Under the pieces are notes generated by a model. That model was not told where the DNA came from, did not search any database, and saw only the letters and a program-made list of their open reading frames with translations. Both the position numbers and the translations under genes were made by a program. From contig NZ_MSSV01000020.1 of assembly GCF_002150505.1 (NCBI RefSeq), forward strand, positions 1 through 64,000: a DNA stretch of 64,000 nucleotides, read 5' to 3'. Position 1 is the first letter of the stretch. Every line of letters begins with the position of its first letter. Of this stretch, positions 45,009 through 55,500 are shown piece after piece. This DNA comes from Algoriphagus ratkowskyi (GTDB lineage Bacteria; Bacteroidota; Bacteroidia; Cytophagales; Cyclobacteriaceae).

Positions 45009-45944
45009 TTATTTGAACTTAAACCTCCCAAATACAGGCAAGTGATCAGAAATTCCGCGTGCTGCTTCAAGATTTTCACACGTTCCTACGAAATCAAGAG
45101 CGCCAGATTGAGCTAGTTGAGCGCTGTTGGTTGAATAGTAGATGTTATCAATGGAATGATTCAGATAATTATGTTCTACACATTTGGTTTTTAATGTAGT
45201 TGCTGTTCCTTTCAGAGCCGAATTATAGCCTAGCCTGTATAGATTGTCCCAAACTTGATGATTCTCATCTATGTTGAAATCACCAACAATAAAAACTCTA
45301 TCTGTTTTTAGTCTTTCTGGGTAGTTTTTGAAATGAATGATTTCCTCTTCAGGCTGCTGGTTGAATCTACGAGAGTGGAAATTGATCACATAAAACGGCT
45401 CCTTACCCTTCGTCAATTGAAATTTGCCTATAAAGGGCTCTCTGTCGCAAACTTCTTCTAATTCAGAATCTAAGTAGGCACTTGTGAGCAATTTTACTTT
45501 TGAAGTTTTCCAGAGAAAAGCATAGCGCTCACTTATGTATGGAGAAGGGCTATTTGTCGGATCACTTATTCTATAGTCCCATTGAGCGCCCATTCTATTT
45601 AACTCATCCACAATTTTTGCGACAGCTTGAGCTCCTGCAGGATCTTTAGCCACTACTTCCTGTATCGCCACAAGGTCAATATGTCGAATGATCTGAGCTA
45701 TTTTAGTTATTTCTTCTGCATCTTTTGTCCTACCTAAGTCTTGAATATTCCAAGTTGCTATTGTTAATTCCTCAGACATTGAATCATCGTATTCAACGTT
45801 TCTAGTAATTAGCTCTTTATGAACAGTAACTATAGCGGAGCTAAGCTGATTGACTTGAGTTTCAGTTTTGTCACTGGTTGAAGTACATGAGCTTATTGCT
45901 AAAAAAATAGTAATCAGTAATACTCTAAGAAAATTGTGCTTCAT
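45009..45944 (-). CDS. Endonuclease/exonuclease/phosphatase family lipoprotein
   Basis: The 311-aa product has a lipobox (AISSC20). The EEP fold motifs are present: LTIATWNIQDLGR (Asn), LVAIQEVV (Glu), INFHSRR, FIVGDFNID (D and N), and the final SDHLPVFGRF (D and H). It is therefore a metal-dependent phosphodiesterase or nuclease anchored outside the cytoplasm. In marine Bacteroidota such proteins often scavenge phosphate from extracellular DNA or phospholipid. A metallophosphoesterase gene lies upstream on the same strand. Confidence 0.88.
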   Translation of the reverse strand: MKHNFLRVLLITIFLAISSCTSTSDKTETQVNQLSSAIVTVHKELITRNVEYDDSMSEELTIATWNIQDLGRTKDAEEITKIAQIIRHIDLVAIQEVVAKDPAGAQAVAKIVDELNRMGAQWDYRISDPTNSPSPYISERYAFLWKTSKVKLLTSAYLDSELEEVCDREPFIGKFQLTKGKEPFYVINFHSRRFNQQPEEEIIHFKNYPERLKTDRVFIVGDFNIDENHQVWDNLYRLGYNSALKGTATTLKTKCVEHNYLNHSIDNIYYSTNSAQLAQSGALDFVGTCENLEAARGISDHLPVFGRFKFK

Positions 45945-46073
45945 TTCTGTCCTAAATGTTTTTATAAAAGTAGAGATCTTGTATTAATCGTTCATACACC
46001 TTTACTTTTTGCTAATGCAAATATCCTTTTCAGAGGACTTTTAGCTTTTACCTCTTCGGAAACTTGGCTGTAA

Positions 46074-47177
46074 TCAGTCGATCTCAAAACTGAATTGGTC
46101 GTAGTCCGCTGTCCTCCAAGCATGTTCCTGCGTAGTAGGGGAAATAGCGAAAAAGGGTGAAAAGGTCTTCACCTTTACTGTCTTATTATCAGGCATAAAT
46201 TCTAAAATCCGAAGCCAGCCATCTCCACCATTGCCCATCCATCCTCCGCCTAATGCCTGCGCATTGAAGACCATTTGCTGTACTTTTTTATCAGCAGAAT
46301 TTATGTCAGTACGGAAACCAACATGAGCCCTGAAATCATCGGGAGCACCGATATGCCCAGAGAAAACTAGTTGAATATTAGTGGATGGTTTCACCAGTTT
46401 GTCAAATATTGCTTGTCCATAATTCCCATTTTCAATCGGGTAATTTTCTTTTACTATATGCTCATTTTTCGCATTGAGATAGGAATGTGTAAGTAGCACC
46501 ACGGTGTGATCCTTGTATTTTGGCAGATCTGCTACACTTTTCACCCAAGCGATCACTGTATCTCTTGGCGCAAATTCCATGGAGATAAATAGCATCTTTC
46601 TGCCTTGAGGCGAGGTGAATTCGAAAGCAGCGTTTTCTAGCGTAGGAGTTCCCTCAGCATTCAATGCCACTTCGCGCAAAAGTTTCTGGTTTTGGAGGTT
46701 CTTATCCACTGGGAAATACGCATTGAAGTTCGTTTTTCGAGTTTCAATATTCTTCAATCCATAATCATGGTTTCCAGCAACGGTGATATAGGGAACCCTT
46801 CCGTCTAGTTGGGAAAAAGAATTGGATACCGACTCCCACTGTTGTTTACTTGTTTGGTTAGCAGCTTTACCATCAGGATTGATCATCTCATTTTGCTCCA
46901 CCAAATCACCCGTACAGATCACCATTTTGATATTGAGGTGATCAATGTTTTCACTAATCCAGGTGGTCATCAGTTCAAAGATGGGTTGGTTCCTCCCGAA
47001 CTTGACATAGGTCTGCGGGTCGGGAAGCATGATCATCGTCCAAGAATCCGGAGAGCTTAATTGAGGCGCTTGATACTTTTCTTGCGCTGAAACCGTCGTG
47101 CTCCATAGGAAAAGTAATAGAGCCAAAATCTTCAGCGAACTAGCTGTTATTGCTTGATAGTTTTTGTTCTTTTTCAT
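46074..47177 (-). CDS. Secreted calcineurin-like metallophosphoesterase
   Basis: The 367-aa protein has a signal peptide (through VSAQ). Metallophosphoesterase motifs are present: IMLPDPQTY (DxQ instead of DxH, common in this subgroup), VICTGDLVEQN, VAGNHDYG, LLTHSYLN and VFSGHIG. Two metal ions are expected in the site, and it acts on phosphate esters in the periplasm. The gene is 129 bp upstream of the EEP lipoprotein gene on the same strand and may serve the same phosphate-scavenging role. The region 47178-47593 upstream has no recognised gene. Confidence 0.88.
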   Translation of the reverse strand: MKKNKNYQAITASSLKILALLLFLWSTTVSAQEKYQAPQLSSPDSWTMIMLPDPQTYVKFGRNQPIFELMTTWISENIDHLNIKMVICTGDLVEQNEMINPDGKAANQTSKQQWESVSNSFSQLDGRVPYITVAGNHDYGLKNIETRKTNFNAYFPVDKNLQNQKLLREVALNAEGTPTLENAAFEFTSPQGRKMLFISMEFAPRDTVIAWVKSVADLPKYKDHTVVLLTHSYLNAKNEHIVKENYPIENGNYGQAIFDKLVKPSTNIQLVFSGHIGAPDDFRAHVGFRTDINSADKKVQQMVFNAQALGGGWMGNGGDGWLRILEFMPDNKTVKVKTFSPFFAISPTTQEHAWRTADYDQFSFEID

Positions 47178-47593
47178 GTCATGGGAAAGTTGAGATGAAT
47201 TGTCGGTTGAAGTTTCTAGTTTAGTTTGTTGTCGTGTAAATACTCAAAGTTCATTTGATCAAGTTAGCGACTAGCTTGCTTGATTATCTATAGAATTACA
47301 AATGCTTTAAGCTTCAGGAGTCTTTCTCAGTAGTGATAGGTTCTTGAAATTGGTTTTTACCATCTATGTTCATTATCCCTGAGCACCTTTACAATAATAG
47401 CATAAAATGAATGGAGAGATGATGTTGAAGTTGTTTGAGTAGCTAGTGTTCGTAACATTTGAGGTTTTCAGAACCTCGAATGTTTTGAAAAATTGAACTT
47501 TACTTTTTGTTCTAAAAGGTTATAAAACTTTGGATAGAAGTTCGCGATTGCAAATCACGAATGGTGGAATAACCGCAATGAAACTATATCAAC

Positions 47594-47733
47594 AGTGCAT
47601 TAAGATGCACTTATAGGCATTGTACTACTGTCTAACTAGTGAATTTCTTCGAAAAGTGCATTTTATTGCTCTTTTTAATAATTTTCTCTAAATTAACTAT
47701 ACATTTGTATAAAATTAGGCCATATAATGCACT
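47594..47733. promoter_or_regulatory. Repeated AGTGCAT/ATGCACT half-sites upstream of and over the hipB start
   Basis: AGTGCAT (47594-47600) and ATGCACT (47605-47611) form a palindrome spaced by TAAG. Another AGTGCAT lies at 47655-47661. The fourth half-site, ATGCACT (47727-47733), contains the hipB ATG itself. HipB-type regulators repress their own operon through palindromic operators, so these are strong operator candidates. Confidence 0.6.
47700..47707 (+). promoter_or_regulatory. Candidate -7 promoter box for hipBST
   Basis: TACATTTG matches the Bacteroidota TAnnTTTG box and sits 19 bp before the hipB ATG. It lies inside ATACA-TT-TGTAT (47699-47710), a short inverted repeat that could also bind the regulator. 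No good -33 box was found. Confidence 0.45.
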
Positions 47734-47942
47734 ATTCTGATTTAATTAAAACTATAAAAGAACGGAGGGAAGTTCTGAATGTAACGCAGAAAACGCTTGC
47801 GGAACTTGCTGGTGTTGGCTTAAGGACGCTTAAACAATTTGAAAGTGGAAAGGGAAATCCTACGCTACACACACTCCAAAAAATATCTGGAGTACTCGGA
47901 ATGGAAGTATGCTTGAAAATTAGAAACCTCGAAGCTAAATGA
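47727..47942 (+). CDS. hipB: HipB-like HTH antitoxin/regulator
   Basis: The 71-aa XRE-type protein has the HTH LNVTQKTLAELAGVGLRTLKQFESGKGNPTLHTLQKISGVLG. It is encoded first in a three-gene cluster whose frames overlap (ATGA with the next gene), which is the hipBST arrangement. It probably binds the half-sites upstream and represses the operon with HipS/HipT. Confidence 0.88.
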   Translation: MHYSDLIKTIKERREVLNVTQKTLAELAGVGLRTLKQFESGKGNPTLHTLQKISGVLGMEVCLKIRNLEAK

Positions 47943-48265
47943 GAAAGGCGAAAATATTATTTAAGAATATTGAAGCTGGGATTTTGACCCAAGAAGATGA
48001 TGGTTCATTTCTGTATCGCTATCATGATAATTGGCTTGCAGATCAAAGTAAGCCAAGCATAAGTCTCACTTTCCCAAAGTCCGATCAGGAATTCAAATCA
48101 GAATTTTTGTTCCCATTTTTTTTCAATATGCTTCCTGAAGGCTCTAATAAGCAGGTGGTCTGTAAACTTAATAGAATCGACAGAGACGACTATTTTGGTC
48201 TGCTGATGACCACTGCAATGAATGATACAATTGGTGCTATTAGGGTTGTTAAAATTGAAGAGTAA
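47939..48265 (+). CDS. hipS: HipS-like antitoxin subunit (HipA N-terminal domain)
   Basis: The 108-aa protein matches the N-terminal subdomain-1 of HipA kinases: KILFKNIEAGILTQEDDGSF.FRY and SISLTFPKSDQEFKSEFLFPFFFNMLPEGSNKQ. In tripartite hipBST systems this split domain is the antitoxin that restrains HipT. It overlaps hipB by 4 bp and hipT by 1 bp. The name rests on position and domain split. Confidence 0.8.
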   Translation: MRKAKILFKNIEAGILTQEDDGSFLYRYHDNWLADQSKPSISLTFPKSDQEFKSEFLFPFFFNMLPEGSNKQVVCKLNRIDRDDYFGLLMTTAMNDTIGAIRVVKIEE

Positions 48266-49272
48266 TGAGTCAGCCAGTAATAAAATATTGCCCAGGTACT
48301 TTGTCAGAAGGCTTTGATACCTACAGTAGAACAGCCTTAACACGACTGTTTCGTGGTAAGAAAGTGTATCATGTTTTGCCTTATGACTCACCGGCTTCCA
48401 ACTTGGAAATGGACGAGCTATTTGACGAGAATAGAAAACGCATTTCGATATCTGGAGTGCAAGAAAAGTTTTCTGTAGTTCTTGATAAAAACAAACTTAG
48501 ACTTACACAGGAAGATGAACGTGGTACCTATATTTTGAAACCAATTCCCTCTGTCGGAAAAAGAGCTGATCAAATTCCGGCCAATGAGCATCTGACAATG
48601 CAAATAGCAAGACAAGTCTTTGGAATAGAGACAGCGGAAAATGGGTTGATTTTCTTTAAGAATGGAGCTCCCGCGTACATTACAAAGCGTTTTGATGTCC
48701 TAGAGGACAACTCCAGCCCGGGCGGACATGGCGGTAAACTAGCCCAAGATGATTTTGCTTCTTTAGCAGGCAGAACATCACAAACTCATGGAGAACATTA
48801 TAAGTATTTAGGTAATTACTTAGAGCTATTTGAGTTGATGCAAAGCCATTTAGCTACTTACAAGATAGAGGCACCTAAGCTCATTAGGTTGCTTGTCTTT
48901 AATTATCTCTTTTCAAACGGAGATGCACATTTGAAGAACTTCTCACTTTTGGAAACGTCTATGGGGGATTATCGGCTAAGCCCTGCTTATGACTTGTTAA
49001 ATAGTCGTATTCATATTAATGGTAAAGACTTCGCTTTGGATGATGGTCTGTTGCCTAGAAACCTGTCTCAAAGTAAAATTGGTGTTCAGTTTGCCAATTT
49101 GGCAATGAATGCAGGAATCAGTGACAAGATTTTTCAGGCTATAGTTGATGTGATGACTACGAAGTCCGGTGCTGTTGAGAAGTTAATATTAGCTTCATTT
49201 CTCGACGAAAGTACCAAAAGGAATTATTGGCAGTCCTATCAGGGTCGCTTAAAGCAATTCATGAAAGTCTAG
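48265..49272 (+). CDS. hipT: HipT-like serine/threonine kinase toxin
   Basis: The 335-aa protein is the catalytic HipA core: Gly-rich loop SISGVQEKFSVV (61-72), TYILKPI (K92), ANEH, the HipA catalytic N-G-D220-A-H-L-K-N225 and metal-binding SPAYD243LL. The S61-I-S63 in the loop corresponds to the SIS motif whose serines are autophosphorylated in E. coli O127 HipT. The length fits HipT (about 335 aa). In E. coli O127, HipT phosphorylates tryptophanyl-tRNA synthetase; the target here is not known. Order hipB-hipS-hipT with overlaps shows one translational unit. Confidence 0.86.
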   Translation: MSQPVIKYCPGTLSEGFDTYSRTALTRLFRGKKVYHVLPYDSPASNLEMDELFDENRKRISISGVQEKFSVVLDKNKLRLTQEDERGTYILKPIPSVGKRADQIPANEHLTMQIARQVFGIETAENGLIFFKNGAPAYITKRFDVLEDNSSPGGHGGKLAQDDFASLAGRTSQTHGEHYKYLGNYLELFELMQSHLATYKIEAPKLIRLLVFNYLFSNGDAHLKNFSLLETSMGDYRLSPAYDLLNSRIHINGKDFALDDGLLPRNLSQSKIGVQFANLAMNAGISDKIFQAIVDVMTTKSGAVEKLILASFLDESTKRNYWQSYQGRLKQFMKV

Positions 49273-49288
49273 GTATAAAAGAATCTCA

Positions 49289-51556
49289 CTAACCCTTTAA
49301 AATCATATCAATATTCTCCACCACGGTCAAGGCATTTTCCTTAGTAAAACAAAGTGGAGGTTTGGTCTTCAATACACTGTCATGAGGTCCGTCGGTGCTG
49401 ATCAGGATATTACGATTTCGCATTTCATTTTTAATGTGAGAAGCCAATGCCGTGTCAGGCTCGGTAGTTCCAGGTTTCACGATTTCCACTCCGATGAATA
49501 GCCCTGATCCTCGTACATCGCCGATACAGGCATGTTTTTTCTTCAATTCTCTGAAAAGTCCTAGATAGTAATTTCCAACTTCTTTTGCATTTTCCTGCAA
49601 ACTCTCCTCTGCAATGACATCCAAAACAGCAATCCCAATGGCACAGGAAACAGGATTTCCGCCAAAGGAACTGAAGAATTCCACTCCTTTGCTAAAAGAT
49701 TCTGCAATTTCTTCGGTACAAACTACTGCACCCATTGGATGTCCATTTCCCATCGGTTTGCCGAGAATGACCATGTCGGGAACGACTCCTTGAGCCTCGT
49801 ACCCCCAGAAGAAATCACCCATTCTTCCAAAGCCCGTTTGTACCTCATCGCTGATACAGATACCGCCTTGAGCTCTGATGGCTGGATAGAGATTTTTGAG
49901 ATAGCCTTCGGCCAAAGGAACCTGACCTCCGCAACCTACAATGGGTTCGGTGATGAATGCACCAACAGTTTTGCCAGCATCATGAATGATTTGCATGGCT
50001 TCTTGGGCATACAGCTTTCCAGCAGTTCCATCATTTACTTTGTGCTTACCTAAGTAGGTATCCGGAATTGGGGCTTTGAGGATATTACTTTTCTGCCCAA
50101 AACCTTTTTTGTTATTGAATTTGTAATCGCTGATATCTATAGAAATCTGTGTATTCCCATGATAACCATGCTCCATCACCAGCACATTATGATTTTTGGT
50201 GTGAGCAAAAGCCATCCGCATCGCCAAGTCACTGGCTGCACTTCCCGAATTTACAAAATATACCTTGCTGAGTGAAGCTGGGAATTTAGCCAACAGTTTT
50301 TCCGCATATTCTGCCAGTTCATCATAGAGATAGCGAGTATTTGTATTAAGTTTTGCCATTTGCCGCTGTGCAGCTTCCACGACTATCGGATGGGAGTGAC
50401 CTACGTGCGGGATATTGTTATATGCATCCAAAATCGCATTACCAGCCGAATCATACATGTATTGAAAAGCCGCTCCAGTGACAGAAAGCGGAGTTGCGTA
50501 GCTAATAGATAGGAGAGGGCTGATCGATTGATGTCTTCTTGTCAATTGAGATTGCAAACTTGGAACTTCAGCAATCGGTTTATTCAAGGCTTTCTTAAAG
50601 CTGTTTGCCGCACCTAGCGGCGAGATGGCAACCCATTTCCTAAGCATCTGCCAAGCTGAAATTTCGCTGATTGAAGCGTAAGTATTTTCTGGATCCACCT
50701 TCCTAGCATGAGCTGATTGACAGACTGAGATACATAGTCGAGCTGCAATGAGGTAGTATAAAATCTCTAATTCCTTAGACTCCAGGGGAATGATCTGATG
50801 GTAGGCTTTAAGGAAATCACCTGTCCAATCCAAGGGATTTCCCTTATCGTAGCAGATATATGTCAGTGCTACAGATACCTCATTGATCAGTGGGGAATAG
50901 GTGAGATCTCCGAAATCAATCATACCGGAGATGCTTTCATTTTGGACTAAAACATTCCATTCATTTGCATCAGCATGGATTACTTGATGCCGAAGTGTCG
51001 GCAATACTGGAATGACATGCTCTTGGAATTGAAGGAAGAAATACTGGACTAAACTTCTGTCTTGTGGGTTTTCGATATCCTCGATTAGTCGTTTGTTAAG
51101 ATGCAGGAATTGAATATCCCAATCAAGTTTTCTAGCTCTTAGTGTGTAGCTGTTGAATGATTGAAGTGAGCGATCAAGCTTTCCCAAAAATGTACCTAAG
51201 GACTCATAAAGCTTCGGAGATGGATCTACACCTCCAAGAAATCTTCCATCTAGAAAAGTGAGAAGTCTACAGATCGTTTGATGACCAGCTATTTCAGCCA
51301 AGAAAAGAGTTTCATTTTGAATAGTAGGTATAGGATTGGGGTATTTCCCAGCTTCTAAATTAGTAAGATGTAGGAGTGCTTCGTTTTCTGCTTCCAAGAT
51401 GTCAAACAGTTCTTGATCAAATCGATAGGTTTTAAAAATGTATTTGGTTACCCGATCCTCTATTGAGTAATTGATATTAAAATAGCCGATTAGTTTTTCA
51501 ATAGTTGGATTTTCGAACTCAAATTTTTCCTGAAGAAGTCGCTGTAATTCTCTCAT
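49289..51556 (-). CDS. Fusion of APH-type kinase and class III aminotransferase/phospholyase
   Basis: The 755-aa protein joins two enzymes. Residues about 1-330 form an aminoglycoside/choline-kinase-like domain with VIH194ADANEWN201 and MID214FGD. Residues about 350-755 form a PLP class III aminotransferase with [36 protein letters not shown] (D570) and the PLP lysine K600 in [12 protein letters not shown]. This matches the kinase/phospholyase pairing known for ethanolamine phosphate and 5-hydroxylysine (HYKK plus PHYKPL). Related bacterial fusions often carry an extra M23 peptidase-like domain in the middle, which is absent here. Cytoplasmic. Substrate likely an amino alcohol or hydroxylysine. 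Confidence 0.85.
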   Translation of the reverse strand: MRELQRLLQEKFEFENPTIEKLIGYFNINYSIEDRVTKYIFKTYRFDQELFDILEAENEALLHLTNLEAGKYPNPIPTIQNETLFLAEIAGHQTICRLLTFLDGRFLGGVDPSPKLYESLGTFLGKLDRSLQSFNSYTLRARKLDWDIQFLHLNKRLIEDIENPQDRSLVQYFFLQFQEHVIPVLPTLRHQVIHADANEWNVLVQNESISGMIDFGDLTYSPLINEVSVALTYICYDKGNPLDWTGDFLKAYHQIIPLESKELEILYYLIAARLCISVCQSAHARKVDPENTYASISEISAWQMLRKWVAISPLGAANSFKKALNKPIAEVPSLQSQLTRRHQSISPLLSISYATPLSVTGAAFQYMYDSAGNAILDAYNNIPHVGHSHPIVVEAAQRQMAKLNTNTRYLYDELAEYAEKLLAKFPASLSKVYFVNSGSAASDLAMRMAFAHTKNHNVLVMEHGYHGNTQISIDISDYKFNNKKGFGQKSNILKAPIPDTYLGKHKVNDGTAGKLYAQEAMQIIHDAGKTVGAFITEPIVGCGGQVPLAEGYLKNLYPAIRAQGGICISDEVQTGFGRMGDFFWGYEAQGVVPDMVILGKPMGNGHPMGAVVCTEEIAESFSKGVEFFSSFGGNPVSCAIGIAVLDVIAEESLQENAKEVGNYYLGLFRELKKKHACIGDVRGSGLFIGVEIVKPGTTEPDTALASHIKNEMRNRNILISTDGPHDSVLKTKPPLCFTKENALTVVENIDMILKG

Positions 51557-52563
51557 AAAATGCTGCTAAGGGCATTTAACCCCATTTTTTGTTTTCTCTA
51601 TTATTTCACAAGATGTTAAATTCTCACTCGATAAAAAAAACAAAAAACCAAATTCCCTGCTGAGAGCTGTTTCCCAATTACTGGAAACAAATTTTGAGCT
51701 CAGTTACTGTGTCCGTGATAGGATAATTTCAAAAGCTATTTCTTTTATAATTGATTTTTTAGCAGACGCTAATTCATAAATAGGATTATCCTCAATGCTG
51801 GTAATGCCATTGTTTTCTTTGCTCAAAAGGCTGGGAAACCTTCCAGTAGCTATCAGAAGACGGCTGACCAAAGGAGCCTCAATTCTAGTGTTTACCATCT
51901 AATTAAGCCACATTTAACTTCAGCTCGTTCAAATGATGATTTATATAATACCTATTTTAGGTGTTATATATAAATACTAGTAACGTGTATTTAAAGTGAC
52001 TCTTTATTTCTGGTTCTATTGATTCTTAAACAGTATATGTTGAGTGAGTGATAGCTGTTTTTATTAGCTGACTAACTTTAGAATAGATCGTAGAATTATC
52101 TTCTGTTGCGTAGATGTCCTACAGACTTTATACTCTTAAAATGTAAAGTTGATAAGTAAATAGTTGACTTTTTCAGCTGGATTCAATTTCTCCTATTTGC
52201 TAATTTTCTCTAGGTTTTACATCTGTCAGAAAAGAAGATCGAATTTGAGAATCTCTGCTAATTGTCTTGCAAATAACTGACATCATATCTCTTACGGATG
52301 ATTGGTGTCCTTTTTTTGGACTATTGTCCTCCTTATTTCGCTAGTAAATCCGTCTTTTTGTGAAGCTCTTTGATGAAGTCTGTGCAGAGTATCTAGTTAC
52401 GATTGGCGAATCCAGATTCTGTGTCGCAGGAAGTTTAAATTTTAATGGTACTTACGCGCTATGCAAGCTAGTATATAAGAGTGTTAAAGTGTGAGTGATA
52501 TGATTAGTAGTATTTATATAATAAAAATTTTGATTGAAAATTAAACAAAAAACCCTTTTACGT
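51557..52563. other. 1-kb intergenic region; dispersed repeat at 51800-51900
   Basis: The region upstream of the second susC has no credible gene. Between 51800 and 51900 it contains CCATTGTTTTCTTTGCTCAA, then CAGAAGACGGCTGACCAAAG and CAATTCTAGTGTTTACC, matching the dispersed block at 6500-6580. The last 500 bp are AT-rich and must hold the promoter of the susCD operon. No clear TAnnTTTG box was picked out. Confidence 0.45.
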
Positions 52564-55500
52564 ATGACAAAATTATTACATCATTTAGGTGATTTGGGAA
52601 GGAGTAAGGTAAGCTATTTAGTAGCATTGCTTTTCTTGTCAAATACACTTTTCGCAAATTCCTCTGGAGAAATGACCAGATTGAATAGTGCAGCGGATTT
52701 ATCTTTCGAGAAGGCTTTCATAGAGAAAGTTGTAAGTGGTACTGTAGTGGATGAGTATAACTTAGCCATGCCAGGAGTTTCCATTTTAATTAAAGGAAGT
52801 ACTACAGGTACTGTCACTGATGTGGATGGAAAATTTTCCATCAGCGTAAATGACGACGACATCTTAGTTTTCTCTTTTATAGGTTATGAAGCTCAAGAAG
52901 TTGCAATTACTTCTAGCTCAACTGTAAATGTGACCCTTACGGAGGATACTCAGAGTCTTGACGAGATCGTAGTGGTAGGTTTTGGTGAGCAGAAGAAGGC
53001 AAACTTAACCGGTGCTGTTGCAACAATCGATTCAAAGATTTTGGAAGCTAGACCTGTTCAGAACGTAGGCCAGATGCTTCAGGGAGTAATCCCAGGTTTG
53101 AACCTTCAGACAGCAGGTTTGGGTGGAGAGCTTAATCAAAATCTAAGCTTCAACATCCGAGGTGCAGGTACTATTGGTTCAGGTTCTAATTCATCTGCGC
53201 TAGTCCTTATAGATGGCATGGAAGGTAATATGAATGGAATCAACCCTCAGGACATCGAGTCTGTGACTGTATTGAAAGATGCAGCTGCTGCCTCTGTATA
53301 TGGATCTAGAGCGGCTTTTGGAGTTGTCTTGATCACTACGAAGAGTGGTAGAAAAGGAAAAGCGAAAGTTAATTATAACAACAACTTCCGCTGGGCAACG
53401 CCGATGGGCTTACCTACTATGATGGATTCGTACACCTTTGCTAATTATTACAATGAAGCTGCTATTAATGCAGGACGTTCAGGTGTATTCAGCGACGAGG
53501 TACTTGGCAACATTAAAGATTTTCAGGAAGGAAAAATCGACTACTCTACTATTCCTAACGGAAATGGAGATAGATGGCAATACTACGGAGGATCGAATGG
53601 TAATACGGATTGGTTTAGCGAGCAATACAAATCATCTTCATTTTCTCAAGAGCACAACTTGAGCGTAAATGGGGGCAATGAAAATGTAGATTATTACCTA
53701 TCTGCTAACTACCTAGATCAGGGCGGATTGACTCGTCACGGTGGTGATAACTTCAATCGTTACGCATTTGCTGCTAAAATGAACTTGCATCTAAATGAAA
53801 AAGTGAGCTTCAATTACAACTCTAGATTTGTAAGACAATACTTCACTAAGGCAACTCATCTAAACGAACTTTTTTACCATAATGTAGCAAGAAGATGGCC
53901 TACTGTACCAGTTTTGGATCCAAATGGCTTTTATTCTGACCCAAGTGAAATTGCTCAATTGAGAGACGGTGGACGAGTAGATAACTATACGGACACCTAC
54001 TACACTCAGGGTCAACTGACTTATACTCCTTTGAAGAACTGGAATATCTACGCGAGTGGTAACTATAGAATCACTAGTATCAACAACTCTTCAAACATAC
54101 TTCCTGTTTACGCCAATGATGTTGCTGGAGAGCCATTTGCTATTCCAGTATCCTATTCATCTCCAGGCCATACGGCAGTAAATGAATTTAGTCAAGCCGA
54201 AAATTATTTTACTTCCAACATCTATTCTGATTATTCTCTTGATTTGGCCACTAATCATCATTTCAAGGTAATGGTTGGATTCAACTCAGAGGTGAATAAG
54301 TATAAGAATATTGGCGCAGGTCGTACCAACTTGATTACACCTAATGTGATCTCTATCAACACTGCGACTGACAACTTCACTAACTCAGGACAATACAATC
54401 ACTGGGCTACTGCTGGTTTCTTTGGTAGATTAAATTACAACTACAAAGAGAAATACTTCTTTGAGGCCAACACACGATATGATGGTTCAAGTAGATTCAT
54501 TGATGATAAAAGATGGAACTGGTTCAACTCATTCTCAGCAGGTTGGAATATTGCTGGTGAGGATTTCTGGAATATGGATTCATTCTCTATGTTCAAGATT
54601 AGAGGTTCATATGGTGAGCTAGGAAACCAGAACACAAGTAGCTGGTATCCATTCTACTTATCACAGCCATTCTCAGTGAATAACGGAGCTTGGTTAGTGA
54701 ATGGAGAACGTCCAAATACTGCATCTGCTCCAGGTATTGTAAGTACTACTATGACTTGGGAGCGAGTGAAGAGTTATAACATCGGTTTGGATTTGGGTCT
54801 TTTGGACAATAGGCTAGGTCTTAATTTCGATTACTACAACCGCTACACATTAGATATGGTAGGTCCTGCGAAGGAGTTGCCTGTGATTCTTGGTACAGCA
54901 GTTCCTAATGTGAATAACTCCGATTTGAAATCTTATGGATTTGAACTTGAAATAAACTGGAGAGATCAGATAGGTAATTTCACTTACAATGTAAGAGGTG
55001 TACTTTCTGATGATCAGATGCAGGTAACGAAGTATCCAAACGATACAGGAAATTTATCTCAGTGGTACAACGGTAGAAATAACGGAGAAATCTGGGGTTA
55101 TACTACTAAAGGTATTGCCAAGACTAACGACGAAATGGCAACTCACCTAGAGACCGTAAGTCAGAATCAGATGGGTAACAACTGGCAAGCTGGTGATATC
55201 ATGTACATGGATATCAACGGTGACGGTACTGTAAATGGTGGAAGCAATACTCTAGCCGATCCAGGTGACAGAAGTATTATTGGTAACAGTACGCCAAGAT
55301 TCAGATATGGTCTTGATATCAACATGAACTACAAGGATTTCGATTTTAGAATCTTCTTCCAGGGTGTAGCTAAAAGAGATTGGATGCCAAATGGATCTTA
55401 TTTCTGGGGTGCAGGCGGACAGAATCAGTGGCAAGCTGCTGGCTTTGATGAGCACATGGATTTCTTCCGTGATGAGAACTCTCCTATGGTGAAGGCTGGT

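Noticed and set aside
51704..51898. 64-codon minus-strand frame
   Set aside because: It overlaps the dispersed GAAGACGG repeat and shows no protein family pattern.
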